This document shows, piece by piece, positions 37,608-47,800 of a stretch of 64,000 bases of DNA. The stretch spans positions 4,278,001 to 4,342,000 of the forward strand of contig NZ_CP016594.1 of assembly GCF_001698225.1 (NCBI RefSeq), written 5' to 3'. The position numbers and the translations under genes were made by a program. Below the pieces are notes generated by a model that was not told where the DNA came from, ran no database searches, and was given only the letters and a program-made list of their open reading frames with translations. This stretch comes from Gordonia terrae. Lineage in GTDB: Bacteria > Actinomycetota > Actinomycetes > Mycobacteriales > Mycobacteriaceae. Position 1 is the first letter of the stretch, and every line of letters starts with the position of its first letter.

Positions 37608-38282
37608 TCACGCCGTGCCGAGCAACCTCGCGAAGTTCGCGATCCCCGCGGCCTCGACCGCCTGCTGCCGGCCGTCGGTGACGGCGGGCGCGTTCGACGG
37701 CTCGCGGCCGCCGGCGGCATCCGCCGACCCCGGATAGCCCCGCGGTGTGAGGAGCGACGCGAGTTCGGCTGCGGCACGGTCGATCCGGTCGTTCAGCGAA
37801 GCGGTGTCCCCGCCGGCGCCGGCCCAGTCCGCCGACGCGGCGTAGACACCGGTCGGCAGGACGACGGCCCGCAGGTAGGCGAACAGCGGTCGCAGAGCGT
37901 GGTCGAGCACCATCGAATGCCGCGGACTGCCGCCGGTCGCGCCGATCAGCACCGGCTTGCCCGCCATCGCCTCGATGTCGACGAGATCGAAGAACATCTT
38001 GAACAGGCCGCTGTAGGACGCGTTGAAGACCGGCGTCGCCACGATCAGGGCATCGGCCCCCTCGACCGCGTCGAGCGCCGCCCGCGCCCCGCCCGAGGCG
38101 AAGCCGACGGTCATCGCCTGCCCGAGGTCGACGGCGAGGTCACGGAGGTCGACGATCTCGACCTCGGTGCGTCCCTCACCGAGCCGTTCGGCCGCTGCCG
38201 CGACCATCCGGTCGATCAGCAGTCGCGTCGACGACGGTTCGGACAGGCCGGCATTCACCGCGACGATGCGCAGCGCTGTCAT
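37608..38282 (-). CDS. NADPH-dependent FMN reductase (CE1759-like)
   Basis: A 224-residue flavodoxin-fold protein. The FMN-binding loop appears as VNAGLSEPSSTRLLID, and the conserved pocket as DALIVATPVFNASYSGLFKM followed by GKPVLIGATGGSPRHSM. It starts inside the stop of the upstream luciferase-like monooxygenase gene (ATGA at 38279-38282), so the two are translated together. The pair is a common two-component system: this enzyme makes reduced FMN, which the monooxygenase consumes. The C-terminal tail (after LLTPRGYPGS) is Gly/Ala-rich and extra to the core fold. Confidence 0.9.
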   Translation of the reverse strand: MTALRIVAVNAGLSEPSSTRLLIDRMVAAAAERLGEGRTEVEIVDLRDLAVDLGQAMTVGFASGGARAALDAVEGADALIVATPVFNASYSGLFKMFFDLVDIEAMAGKPVLIGATGGSPRHSMVLDHALRPLFAYLRAVVLPTGVYAASADWAGAGGDTASLNDRIDRAAAELASLLTPRGYPGSADAAGGREPSNAPAVTDGRQQAVEAAGIANFARLLGTA

Positions 38283-39409
38283 GACGACACCTCCACACTT
38301 TCCTCGGCTGCACTCTCCTGGGCCACTCTGTCCTGGGATTCGCGGCGCGCAGCGACCAGCGAGGAGTGCGTCGGCGCCTCCGGCATGTCCGCGGGCCGCC
38401 CTTCGGCGAATCCGGCACGCAGGTCCGGCAGCACCTCACCCAGCAGGTCGAGTTGCTCGAGAACGGTCTTGAGCGGCAGCCCGGCGTGATCGACGAGGAA
38501 CAGCTGGCGCTGGTAGTCGCCGAAGGTCTCCCGGAAGGTGAGCGTCTTGTCGACGAACTCGGCCGGGCTACCCACCGTCAGCGGCGTCTGCGAGGTGAAG
38601 TCCTCGAGCGACGGCCCGTGTCCGTACACCGGCGCGTTGTCGAAGTACGGACGGAACTCGCGCACCGCGTCCTGCGACTTCGGCCGGATGAAGAACTGCC
38701 CGCCGAGCCCGACGATGGCCTGATGGGCCTTGCCGTGTCCGTAGTGCTCATACCGTTCGCGATAGAAGTCGATCAGGCGCTGGAAGTGCTCATTGGGCCA
38801 GAAGATGTTGTTCGCGAAGAAGCCGTCGCCGTAATAGGCGGCCTGCTCGGCGATCTCGGGGCTGCGGATCGAGCCGTGCCACACGAACGGCGCGACGTCG
38901 TCGAGCGGCCGCGGGGTCGAGGTGAACGACGTCAGCGGGGTGCGGAACTGTCCCTCCCAGTCGACCACGTGCTCGGTCCACAGCCGGTGCAGCAGATGGT
39001 AGTTCTCGATCGCCAGCGGAATGCCCTGCCTGATGTCCTGACCGAACCAGGGGTACACCGGACCGGTGTTGCCCCGCCCGAGCATCAGGTCGACGCGCCC
39101 ATCGGCGAGGTGCTGCAGCATGGCGAAGTCCTCGGCGATCTTCACCGGGTCGTTCGTGGTGATCAGCGTGGTCGCGGTGCTCAGTTGCAGACGCTGCGTC
39201 TGCGCCGCGATGTAGGCCAGGGTCGTGGTCGGCGACGACGAGAAGAAGGGCTCGTTGTGGTGCTCGCCCAACGCGAACACATCGAGTCCGATGTCCTCGG
39301 CCTTCTTCGCGATCTCGACGATCGCCTTGATCCGCTCGTGCTCGGTCGGCGTCGTGCCCGTGGTGGGGTCGACGGTGATGTCGCTGACGCTGAAGAGTCC
39401 GAACTGCAT
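38279..39409 (-). CDS. LLM-class flavin-dependent monooxygenase
   Basis: A 376-residue luciferase-like TIM-barrel protein. Family segments include MQFGLFSVSDITVDPTTG at the start, DVFALGEHHNEPFFSSSPTT, LITTNDPVKIAEDFAMLQHL and DGRVDLMLGRGNTGPVYPWF. Starts at ATG 39409 because AAGGAGG lies 6 bases upstream; a longer in-frame start would precede it without a ribosome site. It uses reduced FMN from the coupled reductase downstream to oxidise an unknown substrate. The pair of genes closely follows the CE1758/CE1759-type arrangement known from corynebacteria. The last 35 residues are Glu/Ser-rich and probably disordered. Confidence 0.92.
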   Translation of the reverse strand: MQFGLFSVSDITVDPTTGTTPTEHERIKAIVEIAKKAEDIGLDVFALGEHHNEPFFSSSPTTTLAYIAAQTQRLQLSTATTLITTNDPVKIAEDFAMLQHLADGRVDLMLGRGNTGPVYPWFGQDIRQGIPLAIENYHLLHRLWTEHVVDWEGQFRTPLTSFTSTPRPLDDVAPFVWHGSIRSPEIAEQAAYYGDGFFANNIFWPNEHFQRLIDFYRERYEHYGHGKAHQAIVGLGGQFFIRPKSQDAVREFRPYFDNAPVYGHGPSLEDFTSQTPLTVGSPAEFVDKTLTFRETFGDYQRQLFLVDHAGLPLKTVLEQLDLLGEVLPDLRAGFAEGRPADMPEAPTHSSLVAARRESQDRVAQESAAEESVEVSS

Positions 39410-39529
39410 GTCGCGCCTCCTTGTCGTGGTTACATCGACCATAACCGGACCGCGGTCCGATTAATTCCGAAGGGTGGTGAGTTAGTGTTGGCTCACTGCG
39501 GAGAACGCAACCCAACCGAGGAGAGTCGC

Positions 39530-40063
39530 ATGAAGATCCGGAAGTCCATCGCTGCCGTCACCCTCGCCGGGGCCGCACTGTTCGTCGCCACCGGCTGTTC
39601 GGAGTCCACCGACACCGTCGACGAGGCGACGAGCGCGGTGTCGACCGCCGTCGAGTCCGCCGCCAGCCAGGTCGAGACCGCTGCGAGTGACGCGGTCGAC
39701 GAGGTCACCGGGCTCAGCAACGACGACGCGACGGAAACCCTCCGCCAGGCCATCGACCCGGCCACCTCATCCGAGGATCTCGACAAGGTCATCGACGTCA
39801 CGAACCCGGCGACCAAACCGGCCGCGATGGCATTCGCCAAGGGCGCATCCGCCGCGGGTTACACTCCGGATGCCTTCTCGGTCAAAGAGGTCACCGAGGA
39901 CGGCGACAAGGCCACCGCAACCGTTGCCGTGAAGAGCCCGCATTCGCCGGCACCGGTCGACATCCAGCTCGGCTTCGTCAAGGTCGACGGCGACTGGAAG
40001 CTCAGCGGTGACGCCATCCAGCAGCTCATCAGCATGGGCAGCGGTCAGCAAGAGGGCAACTAG
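39530..40063 (+). CDS. Secreted lipoprotein, DUF4878-like
   Basis: A 177-residue lipoprotein. The signal peptide ends in the lipobox VATGC (Cys23), so the mature protein is anchored to the membrane outside the cell. A low-complexity Ser/Ala/Thr/Val stretch (about 28-65) leads to a compact alpha+beta domain: TETLRQAIDPATSSEDLDKV, AAMAFAKGASAAGYTPDAFS and IQLGFVKVDGDWKLSGDAIQ, the pattern of the NTF2-like DUF4878 family. Function unknown. ATG 39530 follows GAGGAGAG. It is divergent from the monooxygenase gene across about 120 bases. Confidence 0.8.
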   Translation: MKIRKSIAAVTLAGAALFVATGCSESTDTVDEATSAVSTAVESAASQVETAASDAVDEVTGLSNDDATETLRQAIDPATSSEDLDKVIDVTNPATKPAAMAFAKGASAAGYTPDAFSVKEVTEDGDKATATVAVKSPHSPAPVDIQLGFVKVDGDWKLSGDAIQQLISMGSGQQEGN

Positions 40064-40137
40064 ACCCGCGGCGTACGTCGCCTCCTCGCCTACACTCGGA
40101 CGGGTGCGGTTCCGACCCGGGGCCGAGCGGCGAGGAG

Positions 40138-40779
40138 GTGTACGTGCGTACCGATCAACCCACCCATCCGTTCGCTCCGCCGGTGACCCAGCGCCACGCG
40201 CGGTGGCCGCTCGTGAACGATCTCGACGACACCGAGCTACCCGCCGCCGCGATCACGCCGGCCGACACCCGGATCGACGCGAGTGCCCCGGTATCCGACT
40301 CGCCCACGCCGACCAGAATCGACACCGCGGCGAGACCGGTGCCGCGGTCGGCAACCCGGGTGGAGACCAGACTGCCCGCACGCGAGCACGCTGCACTCCC
40401 GCCGGTGGGCGACTTCTGGGACCTGCAGCACGCGGTCCGGTCACCCCTGGTCGCGATGTCCACACCGGTCCGGGTGGTCACTCCTTCACCGGCGCCCTAT
40501 CTCACCCGGCCCGTCGGTGGTCGCCCTGTCGCTCCGGCCGCATCGCTGGCGTTGACCACCGGTTTGATCTCGATTCCGCTGACCCTCGTTCTCGGCCTGG
40601 GCGCGATCCTCGGCCTGGTCGCCGTGGTCTCCGGTGTCATCGGCGTCAAACAGGTTCGCCGCGCCCCCGCCGAGCGCAAGGGCACCGGTCGCGCTATCAC
40701 CGGCATCATGACCGGCGCCGGCAGTATGGTCGTCGGCGGCCCGATCCTGCTGCTCGTCCTCTTTCTCGCCGGACTGTAG
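40138..40779 (+). CDS. Small two-helix membrane protein, DUF4190-like
   Basis: A 213-residue protein. The first 135 residues are hydrophilic and Pro/Thr/Arg-rich, probably cytoplasmic and disordered. The end holds two transmembrane helices: LALTTGLISIPLTLVLGLGA running into ILGLVAVVSGVIGVKQV, and GAGSMVVGGPILLLVLFLAG, separated by RRAPAERKGTGRAITGIM. This is the DUF4190 pattern of actinobacterial membrane proteins. Starts at GTG 40138; a GTG 6 bases on is also possible. It ends 54 bases before the strong terminator at 40834. Function unknown. Confidence 0.75.
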   Translation: MYVRTDQPTHPFAPPVTQRHARWPLVNDLDDTELPAAAITPADTRIDASAPVSDSPTPTRIDTAARPVPRSATRVETRLPAREHAALPPVGDFWDLQHAVRSPLVAMSTPVRVVTPSPAPYLTRPVGGRPVAPAASLALTTGLISIPLTLVLGLGAILGLVAVVSGVIGVKQVRRAPAERKGTGRAITGIMTGAGSMVVGGPILLLVLFLAGL

Positions 40780-40833
40780 CCGACGGGCGCACCGTTCGAG
40801 GTTCGTCGCCTCCGCGATCGCACCACCACAGAT

Positions 40834-40867
40834 ACGACGAGACCCGCCTTTCGGCGGGTCTCGTCGT
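40834..40867. terminator. Strong bidirectional terminator
   Basis: ACGACGAGACCCGCC pairs exactly with GGCGGGTCTCGTCGT around the 4-base loop TTTC. The perfect 15-bp stem lies between the convergent genes ending at 40779 and 40888, and separates region 5 from the second NRPS operon. Confidence 0.9.
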
Positions 40868-40887
40868 GTGTATGCGTGTGCCGGGGC

Positions 40888-41205
40888 CTAGCTGACCGCG
40901 CGGAGCCGCGGCCGGGCCGAGGCCACCTCGCCGCGTTCGCGCCCGAGCCAGGCCTGGATTTCACCGATCACCTGCAGCCGGGCGTCCACCGGGTCGATGT
41001 CCACCAGCGACGGCATGCAATGCATCAGGGCGGCGTAGAACGCCGAGGTCGGCGACATCCCGTATTCGGCGAGCACGTTTCCGTAGTCGTCGACGCGATC
41101 AGCGAGTTCACCGTAGGTGAGAGCGTCATCGCCCAGCCGAACTGCTGTCAGGTGGGGCGTGATCGCCCCTCGGGTCTGGATGTCATCCAGAAGTAGCTGG
41201 TCCAT
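40888..41205 (-). CDS. Orphan adenylation-domain N-terminal fragment-like protein
   Basis: A 105-residue protein whose first half resembles the start of an NRPS adenylation domain: ITPHLTAVRLGDDALTYGEL, then ADRVDDYGNVLAEYGMSP (compare LTYAELDxRSNRLAR). It lacks every later adenylation motif, including the P-loop and acceptor sites. The second half (ALMHCMPSLVDIDPVDARLQ and on to LGRERGEVASARPRLRAVS) has no match I can name. It starts at ATG after GGAAGG. As the last gene of the leftward NRPS operon it could be a chaperone-like or decoy partner, or a remnant of a degraded synthetase. No stop or frameshift marks it as broken. Confidence 0.75.
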   Translation of the reverse strand: MDQLLLDDIQTRGAITPHLTAVRLGDDALTYGELADRVDDYGNVLAEYGMSPTSAFYAALMHCMPSLVDIDPVDARLQVIGEIQAWLGRERGEVASARPRLRAVS

Positions 41206-41510
41206 GATTACTGCCTTCCCGCCCGTGGAGCGTCGATCGCTGTGTCCCCGCCTCCCCTGACGTTGGTACCGAGCGATCCTTCAACCCAGTGTGCCCTACA
41301 TCATTCAAGTAGTAGAACACTGGCTCAACATGTGTGGGATATTCCACAACATTTTCCGTAACTATGCTGCACTTTGATGTTACGGCTGTGACTGTAGTTG
41401 CAACAGGGCATCAGTGGTTTGATTCTTTACCTGTTATCCACATGCAACTGTCCCGACATTCGAGCACGTCCGACTTTGGCGATCGCGAGTGTCGACCTCC
41501 GAACCGAGGT
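41206..41510. promoter_or_regulatory. 305-base AT-richer gap between MbtH2 and the orphan fragment
   Basis: It is clearly less GC-rich than its surroundings (around 41290-41460). No gene is evident. TGTGGGATATTCCACA at 41333-41348 is a near-perfect inverted repeat with one mismatched pair, a possible operator. A promoter for the orphan fragment gene is probable here. Confidence 0.5.
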
Positions 41511-41738
41511 TCAGGCGTCGCTGCTCTTGTCCGCTTCCATGGCCTCGATGAGGCTCTTGGGCCGGAGATCGGTCCAGTTCTGCTCCACATACTCCAGGCA
41601 CGCCGCGCGGCTGTCCTCACCGAAGACCTTGGTCCATCCGGCGGGGATGTCCGCGAAGGTCGGCCACAGCGAGTGCTGGTTCTCGTCGTTGACGAGCACG
41701 TAGAAGCGGCCGTCCTCGTCATCGAATGGGTTCGTCAT
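41511..41738 (-). CDS. MbtH-like protein, partner of NRPS2/3
   Basis: A 75-residue MbtH family protein: [40 protein letters not shown] and [20 protein letters not shown] have all the conserved tryptophans. It is about half identical by eye to the MbtH behind NRPS1 but shorter. A ribosome site (AAAGGA) precedes the ATG. It lies 121 bases downstream of NRPS2 on the same strand, so it should assist the adenylation domains of this second assembly line. The 121-base gap shows no other gene. Confidence 0.97.
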   Translation of the reverse strand: MTNPFDDEDGRFYVLVNDENQHSLWPTFADIPAGWTKVFGEDSRAACLEYVEQNWTDLRPKSLIEAMEADKSSDA

Positions 41739-41859
41739 GGGTGTCCTTTCTCCGGTGGCGCGGCGACTGTCGTCGCCCGCCTGCTTTGTTGTTGTCGAAC
41801 GTAGTGGCTCTCGGCCGGGACGTCGGCGAGGTCAGGTCGATGATGTCACGCAAATCCCC

Positions 41860-44800
41860 TCATTCCGCTCCCTGTCCGGCCGAGCCGTCGACGCGCGACA
41901 ACTGATCGTCGAGCGTCGGCCCGATCACCGAGAGCGCGTCGGCGTTCGCCATCCCGAGGTGATGGGTGGCGACATCCACGTTGTCGATCGCGCCGGTCAC
42001 GTACGGACGCCAGGCACCGGCCAACAGCGACGGGTCGTCCTTGTCCTCGGTCGCGGTGAACACGTGCATGTCGCCGGCGAAGACGTCCGGGCGGTAGTCG
42101 AGAACCACCTGGGTCGAGGAATCGAAGCTGTCCATGATGCGCTCCACCTGGTCCTCGGCCAGCAGTCCCATGCCGGAGATCTGCTGCCGGATGATCGCGG
42201 TGACCTCCTCGGAGGTGGACGCCTGCACGTCGTCGCCGAGATCGAAGAGGTCGCGCCAACCGCCGAGGACGTCGACGACCGTCGACGCATCGGGTTCGAT
42301 GGTCTCGGCGACTGTCGACCCCGGCGCATCGGCCACGACGGTGTCTCCGGGCTCGTCGCCGGCGAGCGACGGACGGTCGTGACCGGTGATCACCGGCTCG
42401 TCCTCCGGACGCGAGTCCATGATCCCCAGGTAGGCGACGCCCTCACCGAGTTCGACGAGGTGGGTGGCCATGGCGTGTGCGATGACACCGCCGACCGACC
42501 AGCCGAGTAGGTGGTACGGGCCGCGCGGCTGGACGCGCCGGATCTCCTCGACGTAGCGCCGGGCGAGTTCCCGGGCATCGGTGACGCTCGGTTCGCCGGT
42601 CACCACGTGCGGGTCCTGCAGCCCGTAGATCGGCCGGTCCCGCAGATGCGGGGCCAGTCCGCCGTAGAACCAGGCCAGGCCACCGGCCGGGTGCACACAG
42701 AACAGCGGGGCCCGCGCCCCCTCGCCGCGAAGGGTGATCACGACGTCGCTGCTCACCGCGTTGCCGTCGGCAAGGCGCCGGGCCAGACCACGCACGGTCG
42801 GATCGTTGAACAACCACGCGAGCTCGATGTGGAAGCCGTTGTGGTCGCGGAGTACCGCCTTCACGCGCGTGGCCGACAGCGAGTTGCCGCCCAGATCGAA
42901 GAAGCTGTCGGTGGCCCCGACCCGCTCGACGCCGAGGACCTCGGCGTAGGCATCGGCGATCGCCTGCTCGACCGGGGTGCCCGGGGCGACGAACTCGGTG
43001 GGCGCCACCTCGGGTGCGGGCAGCGCCGCCCGGTCCAGCTTGCCCACCGGGGTCAGCGGGAACTCGTCGAGCACCGTGATCGACGCGGGCACCATGTGCG
43101 CGGGCAACTGGGCGGACAGCAGGCCGCGCAGGGCGTCCACCTGTACGCCGCCACCGACGACATATGCGGCGAGACTCGCGGCGACCGAGCTCGGTGTCCC
43201 CGACGAACCGACACCGACGACGACCGCGGATCGCACCTCGGGCGCCGAGCGCAGCGCCGCCTCGATCTCCCCCAGCTCGATGCGGAGGCCGCGGAGCTTC
43301 ACCTGGTCGTCGCTCCGACCGGAGTACTCGAGGGTGAGACCTCCCGAGCGCGACTCCCGCCACCGCACGACGTCACCGGTCCGGTACATCCGGCGTCCGG
43401 CGCCCGCATACGGACTGGCGACGAACCGCGCGGCGGTCAGGCCCGGCTTGTCGAGGTAGCCACGAGAGAGGGCGGGTCCGAGGACGTAGAGCTCGCCGGC
43501 CACGCCGACCGGGACGGGCCGCAGGTGCGCGTCGAGCACCAGGAACTCGACGCCGGGCAGCGGACCGCCGAGGCGGACCGGCTCGCCGGGCGTCGCCGCC
43601 TCACCGACCGCGATCATGATCGTCGTCTCGGTCGGGCCGTAACCGTTGTGGATGCGGGTGTGCGGTGCCCAGGCGTCCATCACCGACTGCGGCACCGCTT
43701 CGCCGCCCACGGACACCGCCTGCAGGCTGGGCAAGGCGGTCGGATCGAGCGTCGACAGCACCGACGGCGTGAGGAAGGTCGTGGCGACCTCGTGCCGCTG
43801 CATGAACTCCTGCAGCTCCGCGCCACCCACCGCGGTCGACGGCCGGTAGGCGAGCGTCCCGCCGTTGACCGTCGCGAGGAGGTATTCGAGCACCGAGGCG
43901 TCGAAGCTCGGGGACGCGAATCCCAGGACAACCGCGCCGTCCTCGACCCCGAGCGCCCGCGACTTCGCGACGGCGAAGTTCCGTAGACCCGAATGTGACA
44001 CCGCGACGCCCTTGGGGCGACCGGTCGAGCCCGAGGTGTAGATGACATAGGCGACGTTGTCGGTCCGAACCGGTCCGGCCTGCTCCCCCGGCTCCACGGC
44101 GGCCTCGGAGGTGGCGTCGAGTTCGGCGACCACCGACGTGTCGTCGAGGCGAAGCCACTCGAAACCCTCGTCCGGCAACGCTCCGACGGCGGTGACCGAC
44201 AGACCCACCCGGGCGCCCGCGTCCTCGACCATCGTCGCCACGCGTTCGGCGGGATAGTCCGGATCGATCGGGACGTACCCGCCGCCGGTCTTCGCCACCG
44301 CCCAGATCGCGACCAGGAGATCGACGGACCGCGGAATCGCCAGTGCCACCAGCGTTTCCGGGCCGACGCCGCGGCCGATCAGCCACCGGGCCAGGCGGTT
44401 GGACCGGGCATGCAGCGCCGAGTACGACAGCGTCGCCCCGGAGGCGTCGACCACCGCGGTCCGACGCCGATAGCGCGTGCCGGCCTCGGTGAACAGGTCG
44501 CCGAGCAACACGGGTTCGGCGGCCTCGCCACCGCGCACCGGCACCAGGGACTCGGCCTCACCCGCCAGCAGGATGGGCGCGGCGGCGACCGGAGCGCCCG
44601 GGGTCGCGGTGAGCGCGTCCAGCAGGTTGACGAACCGCGCCGTGAACCCGGCGGCGGTGGATTCGGTGAACAGATCGGTGGCGTATTGCAGTGCCGCCGT
44701 CCAGGTCTCGCCCGCTCCGGCCTTCGCGACCGAGAACAGCAGGTCCACCTTGGCCGGCACCTCCCCCGCGTCGAGCGGGGTGACCGCGATGTCGCCGAGA

Positions 44801-47800
44801 TCGGCTGACAGCGACTGTCCGGCGAGCTCGGGCACCACGCTCTGGTCCAGGGTCAACCACACCTGGGTGAGCGGCGCAAACGACTCGGAGCGAACCGGAT
44901 TGAGCCGATCGACGAGGGTCTCGAACGGCAGGTCCGCATGCGCGAAGGCGTCGAGGTCGACACGGCGGACGCGATCGAGCACGTCGGCGAAGGTGTCGGC
45001 TCCCGCGTGCGCGGTCCGCAGCACGAGCGTGTTCACGAACATCCCGACGAGCGGATCGAGCACGGCGGCGCCCCGACCGGCGATCGGCGTACCGACCGCC
45101 ACGTCATCGGTGCCCGACAGATCGGCGAGCAGGACCGCCAGCGCCGCGTGCAACACCATGAACGGGGTGGCCCCGAACTCGTCGGCGACGGTGTCGATCC
45201 GCGCGGTGACGTCCGCCGGGATCGTGAAGGACACGCGCGCACCGCGCTGCGACGCGACCGCCGGACGCGGGCGGTCGGTCGGCAGCTCGAGCAGATCCGG
45301 CATGCCGGCCAGGTGTGCGGTCCAGTAATCCAGCTGGGCGCCCATCGCCGACGTCGCGTCGTCGACATCGCCGAGGGCACGTCGCTGCCAGATGGCGTAG
45401 TCGGCGTACTGGACGGGCAACGGCTCGAATCGCGGCTGCTCCCCGGCCGTCCGCGCGAGATAGGCGGTGGTGAGGTCGGTGACGAGCGGGCCGAGGGATT
45501 CACCGTCGGAGGCCACGTGGTGCAGCACCACAGCCAGAACGTATTCCGTTGTGCCGGACGAGGTCTCGATCTCGAGCAGCCTGGTCCGCACCGGCCAGTC
45601 GGCAGTGAGGTCGAAGCCGGCGGTGACCGCGGACCCGACGACCGCTCCCGGATCACGACCGTCGGCCGCCGGCACGAACTCGTGGTCGAGCCGGGTCGCA
45701 ATGTCGGACACCGGGGCGATCACCTGGACCGGCATACCGCCGACCTCGGGGTAGGTGGTGCGGAGGATCTCGTGCCGCGCGACGACGTCGGCGATGGCGG
45801 CGCCGAGCGCCTCGGGATCGAGTGCACCGGTCAGGCGCATCACGGCCGGGATGTTGTAGGCCGCCAACGTCGGATCGAACCGGTTGATGAACCACATCCG
45901 CTGCTGGGCGTACGACAGCGGGATCCGGTCGGGCCGCGGTGTCACCGCGGCGATCGGCGGGAGTCCGCCGGTCCGGTCGGCGAGGCGTTCGGCCAGCAGG
46001 CGCGGCGTCGGAGCCTCGAAGACGTCACGAACCGTGACGTCGGCACCGAGGGCGTCACCGAGACGGGCTGCCGCCCGCATCGCCGACAGCGAATTGCCGC
46101 CGATGTCGAAGAAGTTGGTGGTGGCGCCGACGTTCTCCGGCGACATCGACAGCAGTTCGGCGAAGACCGCCGCGGCGGCCGATTCACGTGCGCCCGCGAC
46201 CGGCACGATCGCGGCCGCGTCGACGGTCGGCGCGGGCAACTGCTGCCGCACGATCTTGCCCGCGCTGCTGAGCGGCATCTCCTCCAGCAGCATCCACATA
46301 CCGGGACGCATGAACTCCGGAAGGGACTGCGCCACGGCCTGTTTGACCGCGTCGAGGTCCACCGACGACGGGGTCAGGTAGGCCACGAGCTGCTGACCGG
46401 CCGGGGTCTCGACGACCGCCGCCGCGGCGTACACGACTCCCGGCGCCGACATGAGGGCCGACTCGATCTCGCCGAGCTCGATCCGCTGACCGCGCAGCTT
46501 CACCTGGAAGTCGGTGCGGCCCTCATACTCCAGCTCACCGTCGGCTCGCCAGCGGACCAGGTCACCGGTCCGATACAGGCGGGATCCGGGTGCGCCGTAG
46601 GGGTTCGGCACGAACCGTTCGGCGGTGAGGGCGGGCCGCGAGGTGTATCCGCGCGCCAGTTGGACACCACCGAGATACAGCTCGCCGGTGAATCCCGGTG
46701 CCACCGGCCGCAACCGATGGTCGAGCACCAGCGCGGTGGTGTTCGCGACGGGTCGCCCGATGGCGACCGAGTCACCCGAGACCCGGGCGACGGTCGCGTA
46801 GATCGTCGCCTCGGTCGGTCCGTACTGGTTGCTGACGGGGGCGTGTGGGATGAGCTCCCGGACGGTCTCGGCAACGCTCTGCGGGAGGGCTTCGCCACCG
46901 GTGTGGAGGTGACGCAACCGGGTGAGCCCCCGCAGTTGCTCGGGTTCCGCGACCTCGGTGAGCACGGCGAGCATCGAGGGCACCAGCGTCGCCGAGGTGA
47001 CGCCGAAGTCGGCGAGGTGACGCAGTACCGCGACGGGATCACGATGCGCACCCGGCTCCATGACCACGAGGCGGCCACCCGACAGCGGCGGACGCAGGAT
47101 CTCACCGACGGAGGGGTCGAAGGTCAGTTCCAGCACCTGCAGGAACACGTCGTCGGGACCGAATTCGTAGGCGCCGCGGTCGTAGTCGAGATGCGCGCGC
47201 AGTGTCTGGTGACTGACCGTGACGCCCTTCGGACGACCCGTCGAACCGGACGTGAAGATGGTGTAGGCCGGATTCGCGCCGTCGACCGCCGACACGCGTT
47301 CGGCAGGACCGAAAAGCGGTACCGCCGCGTCCGAGTCGTCGTCGACGGTCACGACGGTCACCTCGGGGTCGAGCGCCTCGATGCCCGCCGGGGACTGCCC
47401 CGGGCCGATCAGTACGGCCGCGACCCCGGCGGTGCGCGCCAGGTAGTCGATGCGGTCGGCCGGGGCGGCGGGGTCCATCGGCACGAACTGCCCACCGGCA
47501 GCGAGGATCGCGTGGACCGCGACGATCATCTCCGTCGACCGCGGGATGCACACGCCCACCGCGACTTCCGGCCCGACACCCAGACCGACCAGCCGTCGGG
47601 CGAGCACACTCACCCGGTTGCCCAGTTCGGCGTAGGTCGCCTCCCCGAACCGACCCTGCACCGCGATCGCGTCCGGAGACGCAGCGATCCGCTCGAGGAG
47701 CAGATCGGCGACGTGGGTGCCGGCTGGCGTGAGGTCCGGGCCGGCCGACCACGTGTCGAGGCGGGCCTCGTCCACGGTCGACATCGGCGGGATGTCGGCG

